DNA from: Edaphobacter flagellatus | GTDB taxonomy: Bacteria > Acidobacteriota > Terriglobia > Terriglobales > Acidobacteriaceae | Length of the DNA stretch: 64,000 nt | NCBI RefSeq assembly: GCF_025264665.1 | Contig: NZ_CP073697.1 | Span: forward strand, 806,001-870,000 | Direction: 5' to 3' | Shown: positions 1 to 7,671 of the stretch, piece after piece | Position numbering within the stretch: the first letter of the stretch is position 1 | Layout: each line of letters opens with the position of its first letter | Notes under the pieces: model-generated | Database searches by the model: none | What the model was told of the DNA's origin: nothing | The model's input: the letters and a program-made list of their open reading frames with translations, nothing else | Program-made: the position numbers and the translations under genes

Positions 1-2
1 AG

Positions 3-560
3 TACCTCCACTTTGACCCAATCAATAACCACACAGCTATGACAGATTTGGAGCGGGCGTCGGGCGGAAGGCTAAGGATTCCAAAGGAACTCGCAGAGAG
101 AACGACGAAGTTTGCAACTGACGCAAGTGCAGCGTCAAATCTTCCTCTAGGCTCGCGAGACTGGAGCAAGAAAAACCTGTTTAAGAGAGCTGTTAGTGTG
201 GACAAGGCTGTAGGCGGCGATGATTTGGCTATGCTAATGGCTAACATCTATGTCACAGGCAGCGGTTACGTCCACACCACGTACAAAACTCTACACAGAC
301 ATGCCAATTGGCTACTACACGGCAAGAAAGAGCATCCCCTCCGGATGCTGTTCGGAACCAACAATGCAATCCATGGTGTCGCTCTGGTTTTGATCAACCT
401 CGGACGCTACTTCAATCGCAAGTACGATACAGCCAGACAGCCGTTCAATGAAGCCGCAGTAATCGCTGAGCATCTGGCAAACGTGGCGAATGAAGACCAT
501 AGCAATCATCGCAAGAAACATAAAGCCAAAGTCTCGCATAGCGACGGCTGCGGCGAATAG
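3..560 (+). CDS. DUF5677-like protein, 5' end cut off by window
   Basis: The reading frame is open from the first base of the window, so the start lies upstream and only the last 185 or so residues are seen. An internal ATG at 39 is available but has no convincing ribosome binding site, and the residues before it (YLHFDPINNH) read like coding sequence. The segment around YVTGSGYVHTTYKTLHRHAN and the later helices resemble DUF5677 proteins, a family of unknown function often found in mobile or defence contexts. The C-terminus is basic and His-rich. No catalytic motif is recognised. The family assignment is from memory of the motif pattern and is tentative; that the frame is a real gene is more certain. 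Confidence 0.5.
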   Translation, partial: YLHFDPINNHTAMTDLERASGGRLRIPKELAERTTKFATDASAASNLPLGSRDWSKKNLFKRAVSVDKAVGGDDLAMLMANIYVTGSGYVHTTYKTLHRHANWLLHGKKEHPLRMLFGTNNAIHGVALVLINLGRYFNRKYDTARQPFNEAAVIAEHLANVANEDHSNHRKKHKAKVSHSDGCGE

Positions 561-608
561 ACCCGAGAGCCAGCAAGGTACAATGGTGCCGTCCCACATG
601 GAGGTTTT

Positions 609-809
609 ATGAAGAATCTCTCTCACGGCCAGCTTGCGCTGATCCTCTTCGCGTTCGTTGTAGCGGTCCTCATCATCGCTGACAAATACGATGTCTTCGA
701 AGGCGCCTTTTCGCTCAATCCTCTAGGCTTCAAGTTCAAGGCGAAGCGCGAGAGCATCTGGACTGATATTGCCGACGCAAATCCCAAGCTTACATTACAG
801 GGCAACTGA
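609..809 (+). CDS. Small single-span membrane protein
   Basis: A 66-residue protein. Residues 8-24 (LALILFAFVVAVLIIAD) form one membrane helix, followed by a short charged tail. A GAGG Shine-Dalgarno sequence lies about 6 bases before the ATG, which supports the start. It follows the DUF5677-like gene by about 50 bases, and the next gene starts one base after its stop, so the three probably form one transcript. Function is not recognised. The size and single anchor would suit a membrane partner of the neighbouring cytosolic protein, but that is only inference. Confidence 0.5.
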   Translation: MKNLSHGQLALILFAFVVAVLIIADKYDVFEGAFSLNPLGFKFKAKRESIWTDIADANPKLTLQGN

Positions 810-810
810 C

Positions 811-1104
811 ATGCTGCCGAAGCGTGTAATGGACCTCCCCGGTTGGGCTCCACAGCCAGGCGGCGCGACGAAGCCGGGAAGCACGTTTCCTATCTCGACG
901 GACGAAGTGACTATCGAGCGCGTGATTACCTATGCAACGAACACGCTGCTTTTCTCCTGCAAATTCAAGGGCGACTCCGTTTTCTATCACTTCCATCAAC
1001 TCGACGAAAAAACCGCTACGAAAGTCGGGGCGATTTTGCATGAGCACATCGGACACCCTCTCACCTCAGTTGCACAAGTTCCCATTCCTGAAGACAAAGA
1101 CTGA
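811..1104 (+). CDS. Unrecognised 97-residue protein
   Basis: The ATG at 811 is one base after the stop of the upstream gene, which suggests translational coupling. The frame is open further upstream, but those residues would overlap the previous gene and are probably not translated. The product has no signal peptide or membrane helix and contains alternating strand-like stretches (VFYHFHQLDEKTATKVGAIL). No family is recognised. It ends about 40 bases before the end of the convergent gene at 1143-1931. Confidence 0.45.
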   Translation: MLPKRVMDLPGWAPQPGGATKPGSTFPISTDEVTIERVITYATNTLLFSCKFKGDSVFYHFHQLDEKTATKVGAILHEHIGHPLTSVAQVPIPEDKD

Positions 1105-1142
1105 TTCTTCTCTATATTGGGTAGGCGCATTACCGAAATAGC

Positions 1143-1931
1143 TTAGGAGTCCGACGGTGTCACTTCTTGTGATGTCGCGGTCTGGAGGTTGAAATACTGC
1201 CTCATGTCGATCTGGAGTTTGTACTTTTGATTCACAAGACCCATTAGGAACCACGCGGTCTTTTGCAAGTATTCGAGATCATCGGCAAGCGTCGGGAGTG
1301 GCGTTCCTGCCGCATTCTCGTGAATGACGCGATGCCGCTGGCCGTCGATGGTCTTGAGTCGATCCTCACTGTATTGGTAGTTGTTTATCGGCGCGTAGTC
1401 TTTAGGCGGCGTGCATAGCTTGAACAAGAGATTGATTTTGACGAGAAGCGATTCGCGCCCGATCTGCTTGAGACGGTCCTCAATAAAGTCCGCACGAAGC
1501 TGCTCGAAGGTCTTGGTCTTGAAATCCTTCATGCTGACCTGTTTGTTCTCGAACATGTATTCCCAAGCCGCGGGGTCCGTTGTCGCACACACTTTGAGAT
1601 AAGACCACGCCGCATCGTCCAGAATGGATTGCGCAAAGACGAGGGAGGCGGCATCGATTGCTGTCGATGCGTTCGTCAACACCATCTGGGTTATCTGTGT
1701 CTGAAGGAACGACAACACTTCGGGATCGGTAGGTTTGTCGGCATCACCGAAGATTCGCCTAAAGTCGGGTTCGGTCGCCGCTGCCTCCATGAGGCTCGCG
1801 TGGTATTCCTGAACTGCCAATGGCGCGATGCTGCCCGTCGCTGCGATGAATTGCCGCAAAGACAGGACGAGATTCCAGTTGTTGTTGAATCTGCGGAAGG
1901 TCTCGAGGAACTGCTCTTCTGCTGTCGGCAC
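1143..1931 (-). CDS. Unrecognised helical protein with HEPN-like R-x4-H motif
   Basis: A 262-residue soluble protein starting at a GTG with a strong AAGGAGG about 8 bases upstream. It is mostly alpha-helical, with no signal peptide or membrane span. Near residue 205 it carries RHRVIH, which fits the R-x(4-6)-H signature of HEPN-domain RNases found in toxin-antitoxin and phage-defence systems. The motif sits between predicted helices, as is usual for HEPN folds. A partner nucleotidyltransferase (the usual MNT antitoxin) is not visible next to it. The HEPN idea is therefore weak, and the protein may equally be an element-specific hypothetical. It lies downstream of parB on the same strand but about 250 bases away. 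Confidence 0.5.
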   Translation of the reverse strand: MPTAEEQFLETFRRFNNNWNLVLSLRQFIAATGSIAPLAVQEYHASLMEAAATEPDFRRIFGDADKPTDPEVLSFLQTQITQMVLTNASTAIDAASLVFAQSILDDAAWSYLKVCATTDPAAWEYMFENKQVSMKDFKTKTFEQLRADFIEDRLKQIGRESLLVKINLLFKLCTPPKDYAPINNYQYSEDRLKTIDGQRHRVIHENAAGTPLPTLADDLEYLQKTAWFLMGLVNQKYKLQIDMRQYFNLQTATSQEVTPSDS

Positions 1932-2179
1932 TACCCGCCTCCTTGCCCAGCATCCGGTACTGCTAAGGTCAGCTCTAGTGTCGCACCGCCGGAGGCAGTA
2001 AAGGGGAAAAGTGCAGGAAGGGGGAACGTCGTCCTGCCGCGCAGCCGGCGAGCGGGGGCCGGAGCCAGGCGGGATGAGGGTTCAAGGGAGAAACCGAAGC
2101 GGTCTCTCCCTGCGCCGCAATCTGTGACCGAAAATGCGAGAAGGCCGTAGGTTCGCGGCCTCCTCTGAAGTCAGCAGTT

Positions 2180-3775
2180 CTATGCCGCTTTCTTAACTTT
2201 GGGCGGCACCTTGACGGCTGGCTTGGCCTCTTTCTTTGCCTTTGCCTTGGCTGCAAATTCCGCCTTGACCTTCTGCGCGATGGTATCGGTATCCACCTTG
2301 TAGATGGTGGCCGCTTCGCGAAGAATGCTCGGCGCATTCGTCCGCGCGGCGGTCAGAATGATGGTCAGCTCCACGACAATGCGGGAGAGAGCGCCTTCAT
2401 CGGCACGGCGAAGATAGGCAGCGAAGAGTTTGCCGATGTTGTCCGCATCCTTTGACCGCTTGATGCCGTGCTGCTTGGCCAGGACTTCCAGACGCGGTTC
2501 TCCGACAAGCTCCGCGAGTTGGGTATTGATGAAGAGAAGGTCACGCTTCATCAGACGCACCGGGACGGCGGCACTGATGGCGGCGAGAACGCGAAGCCCG
2601 GTTGTGTTGGCAATGGCCTCGTCGCGGCGGCGCTTCTCCTGCTCGGCCTTCCACTTCTCCTCATCCCGGTCATTGCGTTGTGGCTGAGGATGATGGACAG
2701 GGCAAGCGGAATTGGTGCAGACCTTGCGCATGGTTCCGACTTCCGTTCCATCGGTCACAATCGCATCCGAGGTGAACTTGCACGACTTGAACTCAGGCCG
2801 TTTCGCCTCGTCCCTATCGGCTGGCTTCTCCGCACGAATCTCCGTGTACCGATTGCGTGGGAGTACCGCGCTATCTTCCTTCTGTTGACCGTAGGCGGTG
2901 CTGATCTGAACAAGGTTCGGTTTCGCCGCGATGGTTTTGGAGACGTGCGCCGCAACCTTCGCTTGATAGCAGGTGGGGTCGGTGCAGGAATCGAGTTTGC
3001 CGCCAATGTCCGAGAACAGGAGCTTGTTGTGGCCTGTGCGCTTGGGGCAGTCGATGCAGCTTCCGGCTGCTGGCACAAGCTGCGCATCCTTCCTATCGAA
3101 CGGAGCTTCTTTCAGCGCGAGGACGATGTTGGTGTCAATCCAGAATTGCAGGTTGCGGACAGGCAGCAGAATGCGTGTCGGTTTGCGTTCGCCGTTGTAG
3201 ACCTCTTTGAAGCAAGCGGAGAGTGCCTGTTCCTGCTGATCGGGTTGGAGCTTCGCCAACAAGAGAGCATGGCCGACGCCAATCTCTTCCGCGTAGAACG
3301 CTTCGACGACAGCGGGCGCAAGGTCGGTAAGTTTGAGGCGCGTGGTCACGTATGCGGGACTTTTGCCCATCTTGGCTGCTATCTGCTCGACGGTGTATTT
3401 CGGCTCCTCCAAGTTCAGAAGCGCACGGAAGCCTTGGGCCTCTTCCATCGGGTGAACGTCCTTGCGTTGCAGGTTCTCAATCAACTGCGCTTCTAGCGCC
3501 TGGGCATCGCTCAAGTCCACGATGCGAACGGGCACCGTCTCCGCTTCGGCCATCTGCGCGGCGCGGAAGCGTCGGGCACCTGCCACAATCTCAAAGCCGT
3601 GTTCCGTGAGCGGACGCACAAGTAAGGGAGACAGGACGCCTTGACTGCGGATGGACGCGGCCAGTTCTTTTAATGCAGCGTCCTCAAAGATGCGGCGCGG
3701 GTTGGTCTTGGACTCGGACAACAGCGAGAGCGAAACGTCGCGATATTCGGTGGCGTTGATAACTTGGGTTTGCAT
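2180..3775 (-). CDS. parB: ParB/RepB/Spo0J-family protein
   Basis: A 531-residue ParB-like protein. The start is the ATG at 3775, preceded by AAAGGAG; longer versions of the frame run through the upstream gene and look non-coding. Residues about 10-110 form the ParB N-terminal CTPase/nuclease-like domain (NPRRIFEDAALKELAASI, then GARRFRAAQMAE and LIENLQRKDVHPMEEA). Next comes the DNA-binding HTH region (TVEQIAAKMGKSPAYVTTRL). The middle has a Cys set (CIDCPKRTGHN and CTDPTCY) likely to bind zinc, as in related plasmid and ICE ParB proteins, and the C-terminus is Lys/Ala-rich. It is the last gene of the ardC-DUF6908-parB operon. No parA is visible in the window, so the role may be regulation or copy maintenance rather than classic partition. 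Confidence 0.88.
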   Translation of the reverse strand: MQTQVINATEYRDVSLSLLSESKTNPRRIFEDAALKELAASIRSQGVLSPLLVRPLTEHGFEIVAGARRFRAAQMAEAETVPVRIVDLSDAQALEAQLIENLQRKDVHPMEEAQGFRALLNLEEPKYTVEQIAAKMGKSPAYVTTRLKLTDLAPAVVEAFYAEEIGVGHALLLAKLQPDQQEQALSACFKEVYNGERKPTRILLPVRNLQFWIDTNIVLALKEAPFDRKDAQLVPAAGSCIDCPKRTGHNKLLFSDIGGKLDSCTDPTCYQAKVAAHVSKTIAAKPNLVQISTAYGQQKEDSAVLPRNRYTEIRAEKPADRDEAKRPEFKSCKFTSDAIVTDGTEVGTMRKVCTNSACPVHHPQPQRNDRDEEKWKAEQEKRRRDEAIANTTGLRVLAAISAAVPVRLMKRDLLFINTQLAELVGEPRLEVLAKQHGIKRSKDADNIGKLFAAYLRRADEGALSRIVVELTIILTAARTNAPSILREAATIYKVDTDTIAQKVKAEFAAKAKAKKEAKPAVKVPPKVKKAA

Positions 3776-3841
3776 GATGGTGTGCTCCTTTCGAGCGGTT
3801 GCGGGGGGATGGTCACAGAGCGGCGCACGTCGGGCATGGGT

Positions 3842-3860
3842 TCCGCTCCAAGGGAGCGGA
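3842..3860. repeat. Perfect 8-bp hairpin between DUF6908 gene and parB
   Basis: TCCGCTCC (3842-3849) and GGAGCGGA (3853-3860) form a perfect hairpin with a 3-base loop immediately after the stop codon of the DUF6908 gene. There is no T-tract on the minus strand, so it is not a standard terminator. It could stabilise or partly terminate the transcript ahead of parB. Confidence 0.6.
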
Positions 3861-4274
3861 CTAGCCGAGAATGCACTTGTCCGTGAAGGCTGCTTCGTAG
3901 CCCTGCAAGCGGAGATTGTTGTCCCATGTCTCCGCAAACTTCTCGTGCTGCTTCTGCAACTCCAACAGGGCCACATAGTGGTCGCGGATGATGTTGCGGC
4001 TCCATTGCTCGACCGCAACGTAGTCATTACGCCAGTAGTACGGAATCAGGTGTGCGCTCCCGGCGAAGCCCAACTCAAAGCACATCTCCGGGTCCCGCAT
4101 GGGATCGCCATTCTGCTGGCTGTAGTGCGCGACGGAGAGCGAGGGCAGACCGAGCGGGCCAGATTCATCCGCCGCTTCGATGACTAGCGGCAGATAGGGC
4201 GGGTTCTCAATCTTGACGTAGAGGTTGGGTCGCCAACCTCCGGCCTTGTGCAAGATGGCAAGGATGGTTTTCAT
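3861..4274 (-). CDS. DUF6908 domain protein
   Basis: A 137-residue protein whose ATG overlaps the stop of ardC (ATGA), so it is translationally coupled to it. Stretches such as LVIEAADE, SVAHYSQQNGDPMRDPEMCF and YYWRNDYV are the conserved core I associate with DUF6908. These are small proteins of unknown function carried by plasmids and ICEs, usually beside ArdC-like antirestriction genes. No catalytic motif, signal peptide or membrane span is seen. The neighbourhood (ardC upstream, parB downstream) suggests a role in element establishment or maintenance. Confidence 0.75.
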   Translation of the reverse strand: MKTILAILHKAGGWRPNLYVKIENPPYLPLVIEAADESGPLGLPSLSVAHYSQQNGDPMRDPEMCFELGFAGSAHLIPYYWRNDYVAVEQWSRNIIRDHYVALLELQKQHEKFAETWDNNLRLQGYEAAFTDKCILG

Positions 4275-5179
4275 GCCGCCACCTCCGCGAGTTCCGGGGT
4301 TTCGGTGGAGGTTGTCTCTTCTTCCTCATCCTCAGCAGGTGGCTCCAACGCTGCAAGGATGACGGCGGCGGTCTGCTGAATGACTTCCAAGCTCTCGGCC
4401 AGAAGCGATGCGTTGCCGTGATACAGGTGGATGTAATCGGCGGAGGCGGAACCCGTCACCAAACCCACGGCTTTACCCACGACAAAAGCCACAGCCTCGG
4501 CCTCTGTCTCGCGTACGGTCTTCGTGGTCGCGGTGCGTCGCTCCGCCTTGTGCAGCAGCTCATGCGCTGTCTCATGCACCAGCGTCGAAAACTCCTCGGC
4601 CTTGGACTGTCCGGGCAAGATGGCAATGCGTCCGCCGTAGCTCATGCCGAGGGCTGGCGCGATGTTCGGGTTATAGACAAGCGTGATGCCGCGCGAACGG
4701 ACAAAGGCGGCAAGCCGTTCCGAGTTCTCGCCGGGGTCGCCGGAAATTCCGCGCATCTCCGGTAGGTCTGCGCCTTCGGTCTGCGACACGTCGAAGACGT
4801 AGGCATTGCGGAACCCAACTAAGACCCGTTCATTCTGCTTGGTGATGTCCTTGTTGGCTTCCTCGTCTTTCTTGCGACGAACGCCCACGATGGGAGCCAA
4901 AATGCGGATGCCTTTTTGCCCGGCCTTCACGTTGCGACCAAGTTGCTTCCACGTCCAGAACCCGGCAACACGGGTTGCGGTGGGCATCTGCCGTGCGATC
5001 TCCAGCACGTTTCCGAAGCTGTAGTTATGAAAGCGGCTCATGGCCGTGAGGTAGTCGGTGAGGGCACCGGAGTGTCCGGCTTCCAACTGCTCAATCAAGA
5101 GCTTGACGTTGGCGGCGATGAGTTCCTGCTTGGTGCTTGGCTTCTTGCTGTCGATGGGGGTGGCGGCGGGTGTGGTCAT
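4271..5179 (-). CDS. ardC: ArdC-like antirestriction protein with metallopeptidase domain
   Basis: A 302-residue protein with the two-part ArdC layout. The N-terminal ssDNA-binding domain (about residues 18-135) includes FHNYSFGNVLEIARQMPTAT, GFWTWKQLGRNVKAGQKGI and ILAPI. A C-terminal zinc metallopeptidase-like domain has HETAH (the HExxH motif) near residue 215 and a downstream Glu in ETEAEAVAFVVG. ArdC proteins protect incoming single-stranded plasmid DNA from restriction. The start at 5179 is chosen because of AAGGAG 8 bases upstream; earlier in-frame Met codons lie in a non-coding-looking, hairpin-rich leader. It is the first gene of the operon with DUF6908 and parB. The acidic C-terminus (EDEEEETTSTE) is low complexity. 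Confidence 0.88.
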   Translation of the reverse strand: MTTPAATPIDSKKPSTKQELIAANVKLLIEQLEAGHSGALTDYLTAMSRFHNYSFGNVLEIARQMPTATRVAGFWTWKQLGRNVKAGQKGIRILAPIVGVRRKKDEEANKDITKQNERVLVGFRNAYVFDVSQTEGADLPEMRGISGDPGENSERLAAFVRSRGITLVYNPNIAPALGMSYGGRIAILPGQSKAEEFSTLVHETAHELLHKAERRTATTKTVRETEAEAVAFVVGKAVGLVTGSASADYIHLYHGNASLLAESLEVIQQTAAVILAALEPPAEDEEEETTSTETPELAEVAA

Positions 5180-5567
5180 GGTGTCTGCTCCTTGGTTGGC
5201 TTTTGCTTTTCCGCGTGAAATCGCGGCATGCATATGCCGAACGCCTCCTGGCGAAGGCGGGGGTAGCAAACGGAAAGGTCTCGGAGCGAAGCTTTTTGGG
5301 GGGACCGCTTGCGGGGGAGCCAAAACCCGGAGGGCGGATGGCCTTGGAGAGCGCGATCGGGGCAGCGCCCCTTAGCGAGGCTTGTCTTCCTTATTGCGTG
5401 CGAAGCGCCCCTAGAAGCAAGGGCCGGCGTTGCGGGCAGGAACAGGCCCGCTAGAGAAAGGAGCCAAGACGCGGAACGCGGCTGCAGCGCGGAAGGAAAC
5501 TTCCTTCCGTCCCGAACCGATGCATCTCATGAGAATTCGCGTTCTCGCGGGTCGGTCTGGCGATCCG
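5180..5567. other. Hairpin-rich leader upstream of ardC, no gene
   Basis: About 390 bases without a credible gene. It contains several strong inverted repeats: CCGCG/CGCGG (5211-5226), CGGCAT/ATGCCG (5224-5239), GGGGC/GCCCC (5359-5371), GCGGGC/GCCCGC (5432-5451) and GGAAGGAA/TTCCTTCC (5491-5508). The region separates ardC from merR, both on the minus strand. The hairpins could be terminators or regulatory folds. Single-strand promoters upstream of antirestriction genes in conjugative leading regions are another possibility. Nothing proves either reading. Confidence 0.5.
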
Positions 5568-5966
5568 CTACTCATCGGCCAACAAGTGAATGATGGGACA
5601 AGGTGCATCCGCAGCAGACGTGTCACAGGACCGTACGAGGCGAGCCAGCGATTTTTTCATCTTTGACAGGTCAGCAATCTTCTGTGCGATCAGCTCCACC
5701 TTATGAGCTGCGATCTCTCGCGTTTCCAGACAGCCCTTCCGTTGATCGAGAGCAAGGAGATCTTGAATCTCCTCTAGCGTGAATCCCAACGCCTGAGCTC
5801 GCTTGATGAAGAGAAGTCGCTTCACCGATTCTTCCGGGTACTGCCGAAAGCCTCCAGGGGGCTTCACTGGCTCGTCCAGGAGCGCGCGTCGTTGATAGTA
5901 GCGAATCGTCTCAACGCTCACCCCGCCGCGCTCTGCCAAGGTTCCAATCGTCAGTTTCTTGCTCAT
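5568..5966 (-). CDS. merR: MerR mercury-responsive regulator
   Basis: A 132-residue MerR-family protein. The N-terminal winged HTH (LTIGTLAERGGVSVETIRYY, RQYPEESVKRLLFI) is followed by a long dimerisation helix. Cys79, Cys114 and Cys123 match the three Hg(II)-binding cysteines of Tn501/Tn21 MerR (82, 117 and 126, all offset by three). The protein should repress and, with Hg(II), activate the divergent merTP promoter by untwisting its overlong spacer. It is divergent from merT, with the operator between them. The specificity call is strong because all three cysteines are kept. Confidence 0.93.
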   Translation of the reverse strand: MSKKLTIGTLAERGGVSVETIRYYQRRALLDEPVKPPGGFRQYPEESVKRLLFIKRAQALGFTLEEIQDLLALDQRKGCLETREIAAHKVELIAQKIADLSKMKKSLARLVRSCDTSAADAPCPIIHLLADE

Positions 5967-5974
5967 GTGTCTTC

Positions 5975-6006
5975 TTGACTCCGTTCCATAGTACGGAGTT
6001 TAAGGT
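5975..6006 (+). promoter_or_regulatory. mer promoter/operator (PmerT) with MerR dyad
   Basis: TTGACT (-35, 5975-5980) and TAAGGT (-10, 6001-6006) are separated by 20 bp, longer than the optimal 17 and close to the 19 bp of classical PmerT. Between them lies the dyad ACTCCGT (5978-5984) / ACGGAGT (5993-5999), nearly the Tn501 MerR operator. merR reads away on the minus strand from 5966, so the same site should autoregulate it. Confidence 0.88.
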
Positions 6007-6027
6007 GAAATAAGGAAGGATGGTCCA

Positions 6028-6387
6028 ATGCAGTCGTCATCGAATGCGAATACGAGACTAGCTCTTGCTGGGGGCCTGCTTGCAGGGATCGGGGCTTCGG
6101 CGTGTTGTGTAGGGCCGCTTCTGCTTCTCAGTCTGGGCATCGGGGGAGCGTGGATCGGTCATTTGACTGCTCTCGAACCTTACCGACCCATCTTCATTGC
6201 GCTGACCGTCCTGTTTCTCGGCCTGGCGTTCCGCAAGCTTTATCTCGTTCCCCAAGCCTGCGCTGCGGAAGGCGATTGCCTTGCTGATCGCACGAGACGT
6301 GCGCAAAGAATCCTGTTTTGGATCTTCGTGCCGCTCTCGCTCGCCTCAGTCGCAAGCCCCTGGATTTTGCCTCTCTTCTACCGTTGA
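6028..6387 (+). CDS. merT: MerT mercuric ion transporter
   Basis: A 119-residue inner-membrane protein with three predicted helices (about 11-35, 48-66 and 90-113). The vicinal pair Cys26-Cys27 sits in helix 1 (GIGASACCVGPLLLLSLGIG), and a second pair lies in the cytoplasmic loop (VPQACAAEGDC). This is the classical MerT layout. MerT takes Hg(II) from MerP and delivers it to the cytoplasm for reduction by MerA. A purine-rich stretch (AAGGAAGG) precedes the ATG. It is the first gene after the mer promoter and is followed 12 bases later by merP. No merA follows, which is odd for a transport module. Confidence 0.94.
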   Translation: MQSSSNANTRLALAGGLLAGIGASACCVGPLLLLSLGIGGAWIGHLTALEPYRPIFIALTVLFLGLAFRKLYLVPQACAAEGDCLADRTRRAQRILFWIFVPLSLASVASPWILPLFYR

Positions 6388-6399
6388 AAGGAATGAACC

Positions 6400-6687
6400 A
6401 TGCGTAAGCTCATCGCTGCTCTGCTACTCTCCTTACCGGCATCCGCCTTTGCAGCAACACCGGAAACCGCTGTGCTCGACGTACAGAACATGACTTGCTC
6501 CATGTGCTCGATCACCATTCATAAGGCGCTTGAAAAAGTTCCGGGAGTGATGGACGCGAAAGTGGACTATGACCATAAGACAGCGACCGTGAAGTACGAC
6601 GCGGACAAGACAAACCCTGCTGCCCTCGTGAACGCAACGACGAAGGCTGGCTTTCCTTCGACTCTTCATGGGGGAGCCAAGAAGTAA
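6400..6687 (+). CDS. merP: MerP periplasmic mercury-binding protein
   Basis: A 95-residue secreted protein with a signal peptide (about residues 1-19, ending ASAFA) and one HMA ferredoxin-like domain. The metal-binding motif is NMTCSMC, matching GMTCxxC of MerP. It should scavenge Hg(II) in the periplasm and hand it to MerT. AAAGGA precedes the ATG. The next gene starts inside the stop codon (TAATG), indicating coupled translation. Confidence 0.93.
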   Translation: MRKLIAALLLSLPASAFAATPETAVLDVQNMTCSMCSITIHKALEKVPGVMDAKVDYDHKTATVKYDADKTNPAALVNATTKAGFPSTLHGGAKK

Positions 6688-6905
6688 TGGGAACCGCAAC
6701 CGCAATGCTCCAATCGATGTTGACTTGCCCTAAGTGCGGACACGCCGCATTGGAAGAGATGCCACTCGATTCCTGCCGGTTCTTTCATGAGTGCGCTGCC
6801 TGCCATACGCTGATGCGCCCATTGGCAGGAGACTGCTGTGTCTTCTGCTCGTTCGGTTCCGTAAAGTGTCCGCCGATACAATTGCAGGGCCGGTGCTGCC
6901 CCTAG
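6687..6905 (+). CDS. GDCCVxC-type heavy-metal resistance protein
   Basis: A 72-residue Cys-rich cytosolic protein. It has a zinc-ribbon-like CPKCGH motif near residue 14, CAACHTLMRP in the middle and GDCCVFCSFGSVKCPP towards the end. The last motif defines a small family commonly found next to mer genes, whose biochemical role is not established. The ATG overlaps the merP stop, so it belongs to the mer transcript. It could act as a cytosolic mercury-binding buffer; that is inference from the cysteines and the context. Confidence 0.88.
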   Translation: MGTATAMLQSMLTCPKCGHAALEEMPLDSCRFFHECAACHTLMRPLAGDCCVFCSFGSVKCPPIQLQGRCCP

Positions 6906-6947
6906 TTTCGCTTCATCGGGATTTTGAAGTGTGTCGGAGTCGTTGCT

Positions 6948-7307
6948 ATGAGTGATGCTGCTACGCCGAATCTTCCATCGCGCAACTTTGAAATTACCTC
7001 TCGTTTCTATGCAGCTCTCGGATTCTCTGAGGGATGGCGTGATGAAGGCTGGATGATTCTAAAGCGGGGCGACTTGACCCTGGAGTTTTTCTCGCATCCC
7101 GAAATAGACCCCTTGACCACGTGGTTCAGTTGCTGCCTGAGACTGGACGATCTCGACTCCTTCTACGCAGTTTGTAAGGCAGCTGGATTGTCAGAGGGAT
7201 GCAAGGGAAAACCGCGGCTCCATCCGCCTAGAGTCGAGGAGTGGGGAGGCCGTGTGGGTGCGTTGATTGATCCCGATGGCACACTCGTGCGGCTCATTCA
7301 AAATTAG
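6948..7307 (+). CDS. VOC-family (bleomycin-resistance-like) protein
   Basis: A 119-residue protein of the vicinal oxygen chelate fold, closest in pattern to bleomycin-binding proteins: LPSRNFEITSRFYAALGF at the N-terminus, LTLEFFSHPEIDP in the middle and GGRVGALIDPDGTLVRLIQ at the end. Bleomycin-resistance members bind the drug as dimers and do not modify it, while other VOC members are metal-dependent enzymes. The ATG at 6948 is preferred because GGAG lies about 9 bases upstream; an in-frame ATG at 6924 also exists. It follows the mer genes with a 42-base gap and may be on their transcript. Confidence 0.85.
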   Translation: MSDAATPNLPSRNFEITSRFYAALGFSEGWRDEGWMILKRGDLTLEFFSHPEIDPLTTWFSCCLRLDDLDSFYAVCKAAGLSEGCKGKPRLHPPRVEEWGGRVGALIDPDGTLVRLIQN

Positions 7308-7671
7308 AGCTTGAATGGCTGCGGCATCTCCACATTTAGCGCATAGCCAGGGGTCGTGCTTGGTCGCCCGACCCTCAAATGTTATGGATAAACGATCGCC
7401 CTAGAAGCTCCGGGCTTGATTGTCTTCCGCCAAGCCATTCCCAGCTCTCGAACAGGGGGATGACAAGGGCGTACCAAGAGTCACCTTGGATTGCGTTGCC
7501 AGATGATGACACGTCTTCCAGAGAGTCCCAGGAAGACATTCACTATTGGCCTAGATTTGGGCAGACCGGCACACACTCGCCTTGGATCAAACGCTTCCAG
7601 ACATCGGAGATGAAGCGATCGTTGCAAAGATGCACGCGATCTCCGTCTGGCGACAACGTCGGTGAGAACAA
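7308..7671. other. Gap with possible decayed coding remnant
   Basis: About 360 bases with no intact gene. One forward frame from 7503 to about 7612 reads MMTRLPESPRKTFTIGLDLG before losing similarity to anything I know and stopping. TIGLDLG resembles the N-terminus of IS110-type transposases or actin-like ATPases, so this may be a remnant. It is equally possible that the region is simply non-coding. Confidence 0.25.

Noticed and set aside
1..2200. Left end of the element (second attachment site)
   Set aside because: No copy of the tRNA-derived sequence or of the TGGACACCAA repeats could be found here; the left end is probably outside the window.
2468..3496. 342-codon plus-strand frame
   Set aside because: Antisense to the conserved ParB coding region, with no ribosome binding site or recognisable domain.
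6924..7307. merA remnant after the mer genes
   Set aside because: The gene is an intact VOC-family protein without any FAD or NADPH motif or C-terminal cysteine pair of MerA.
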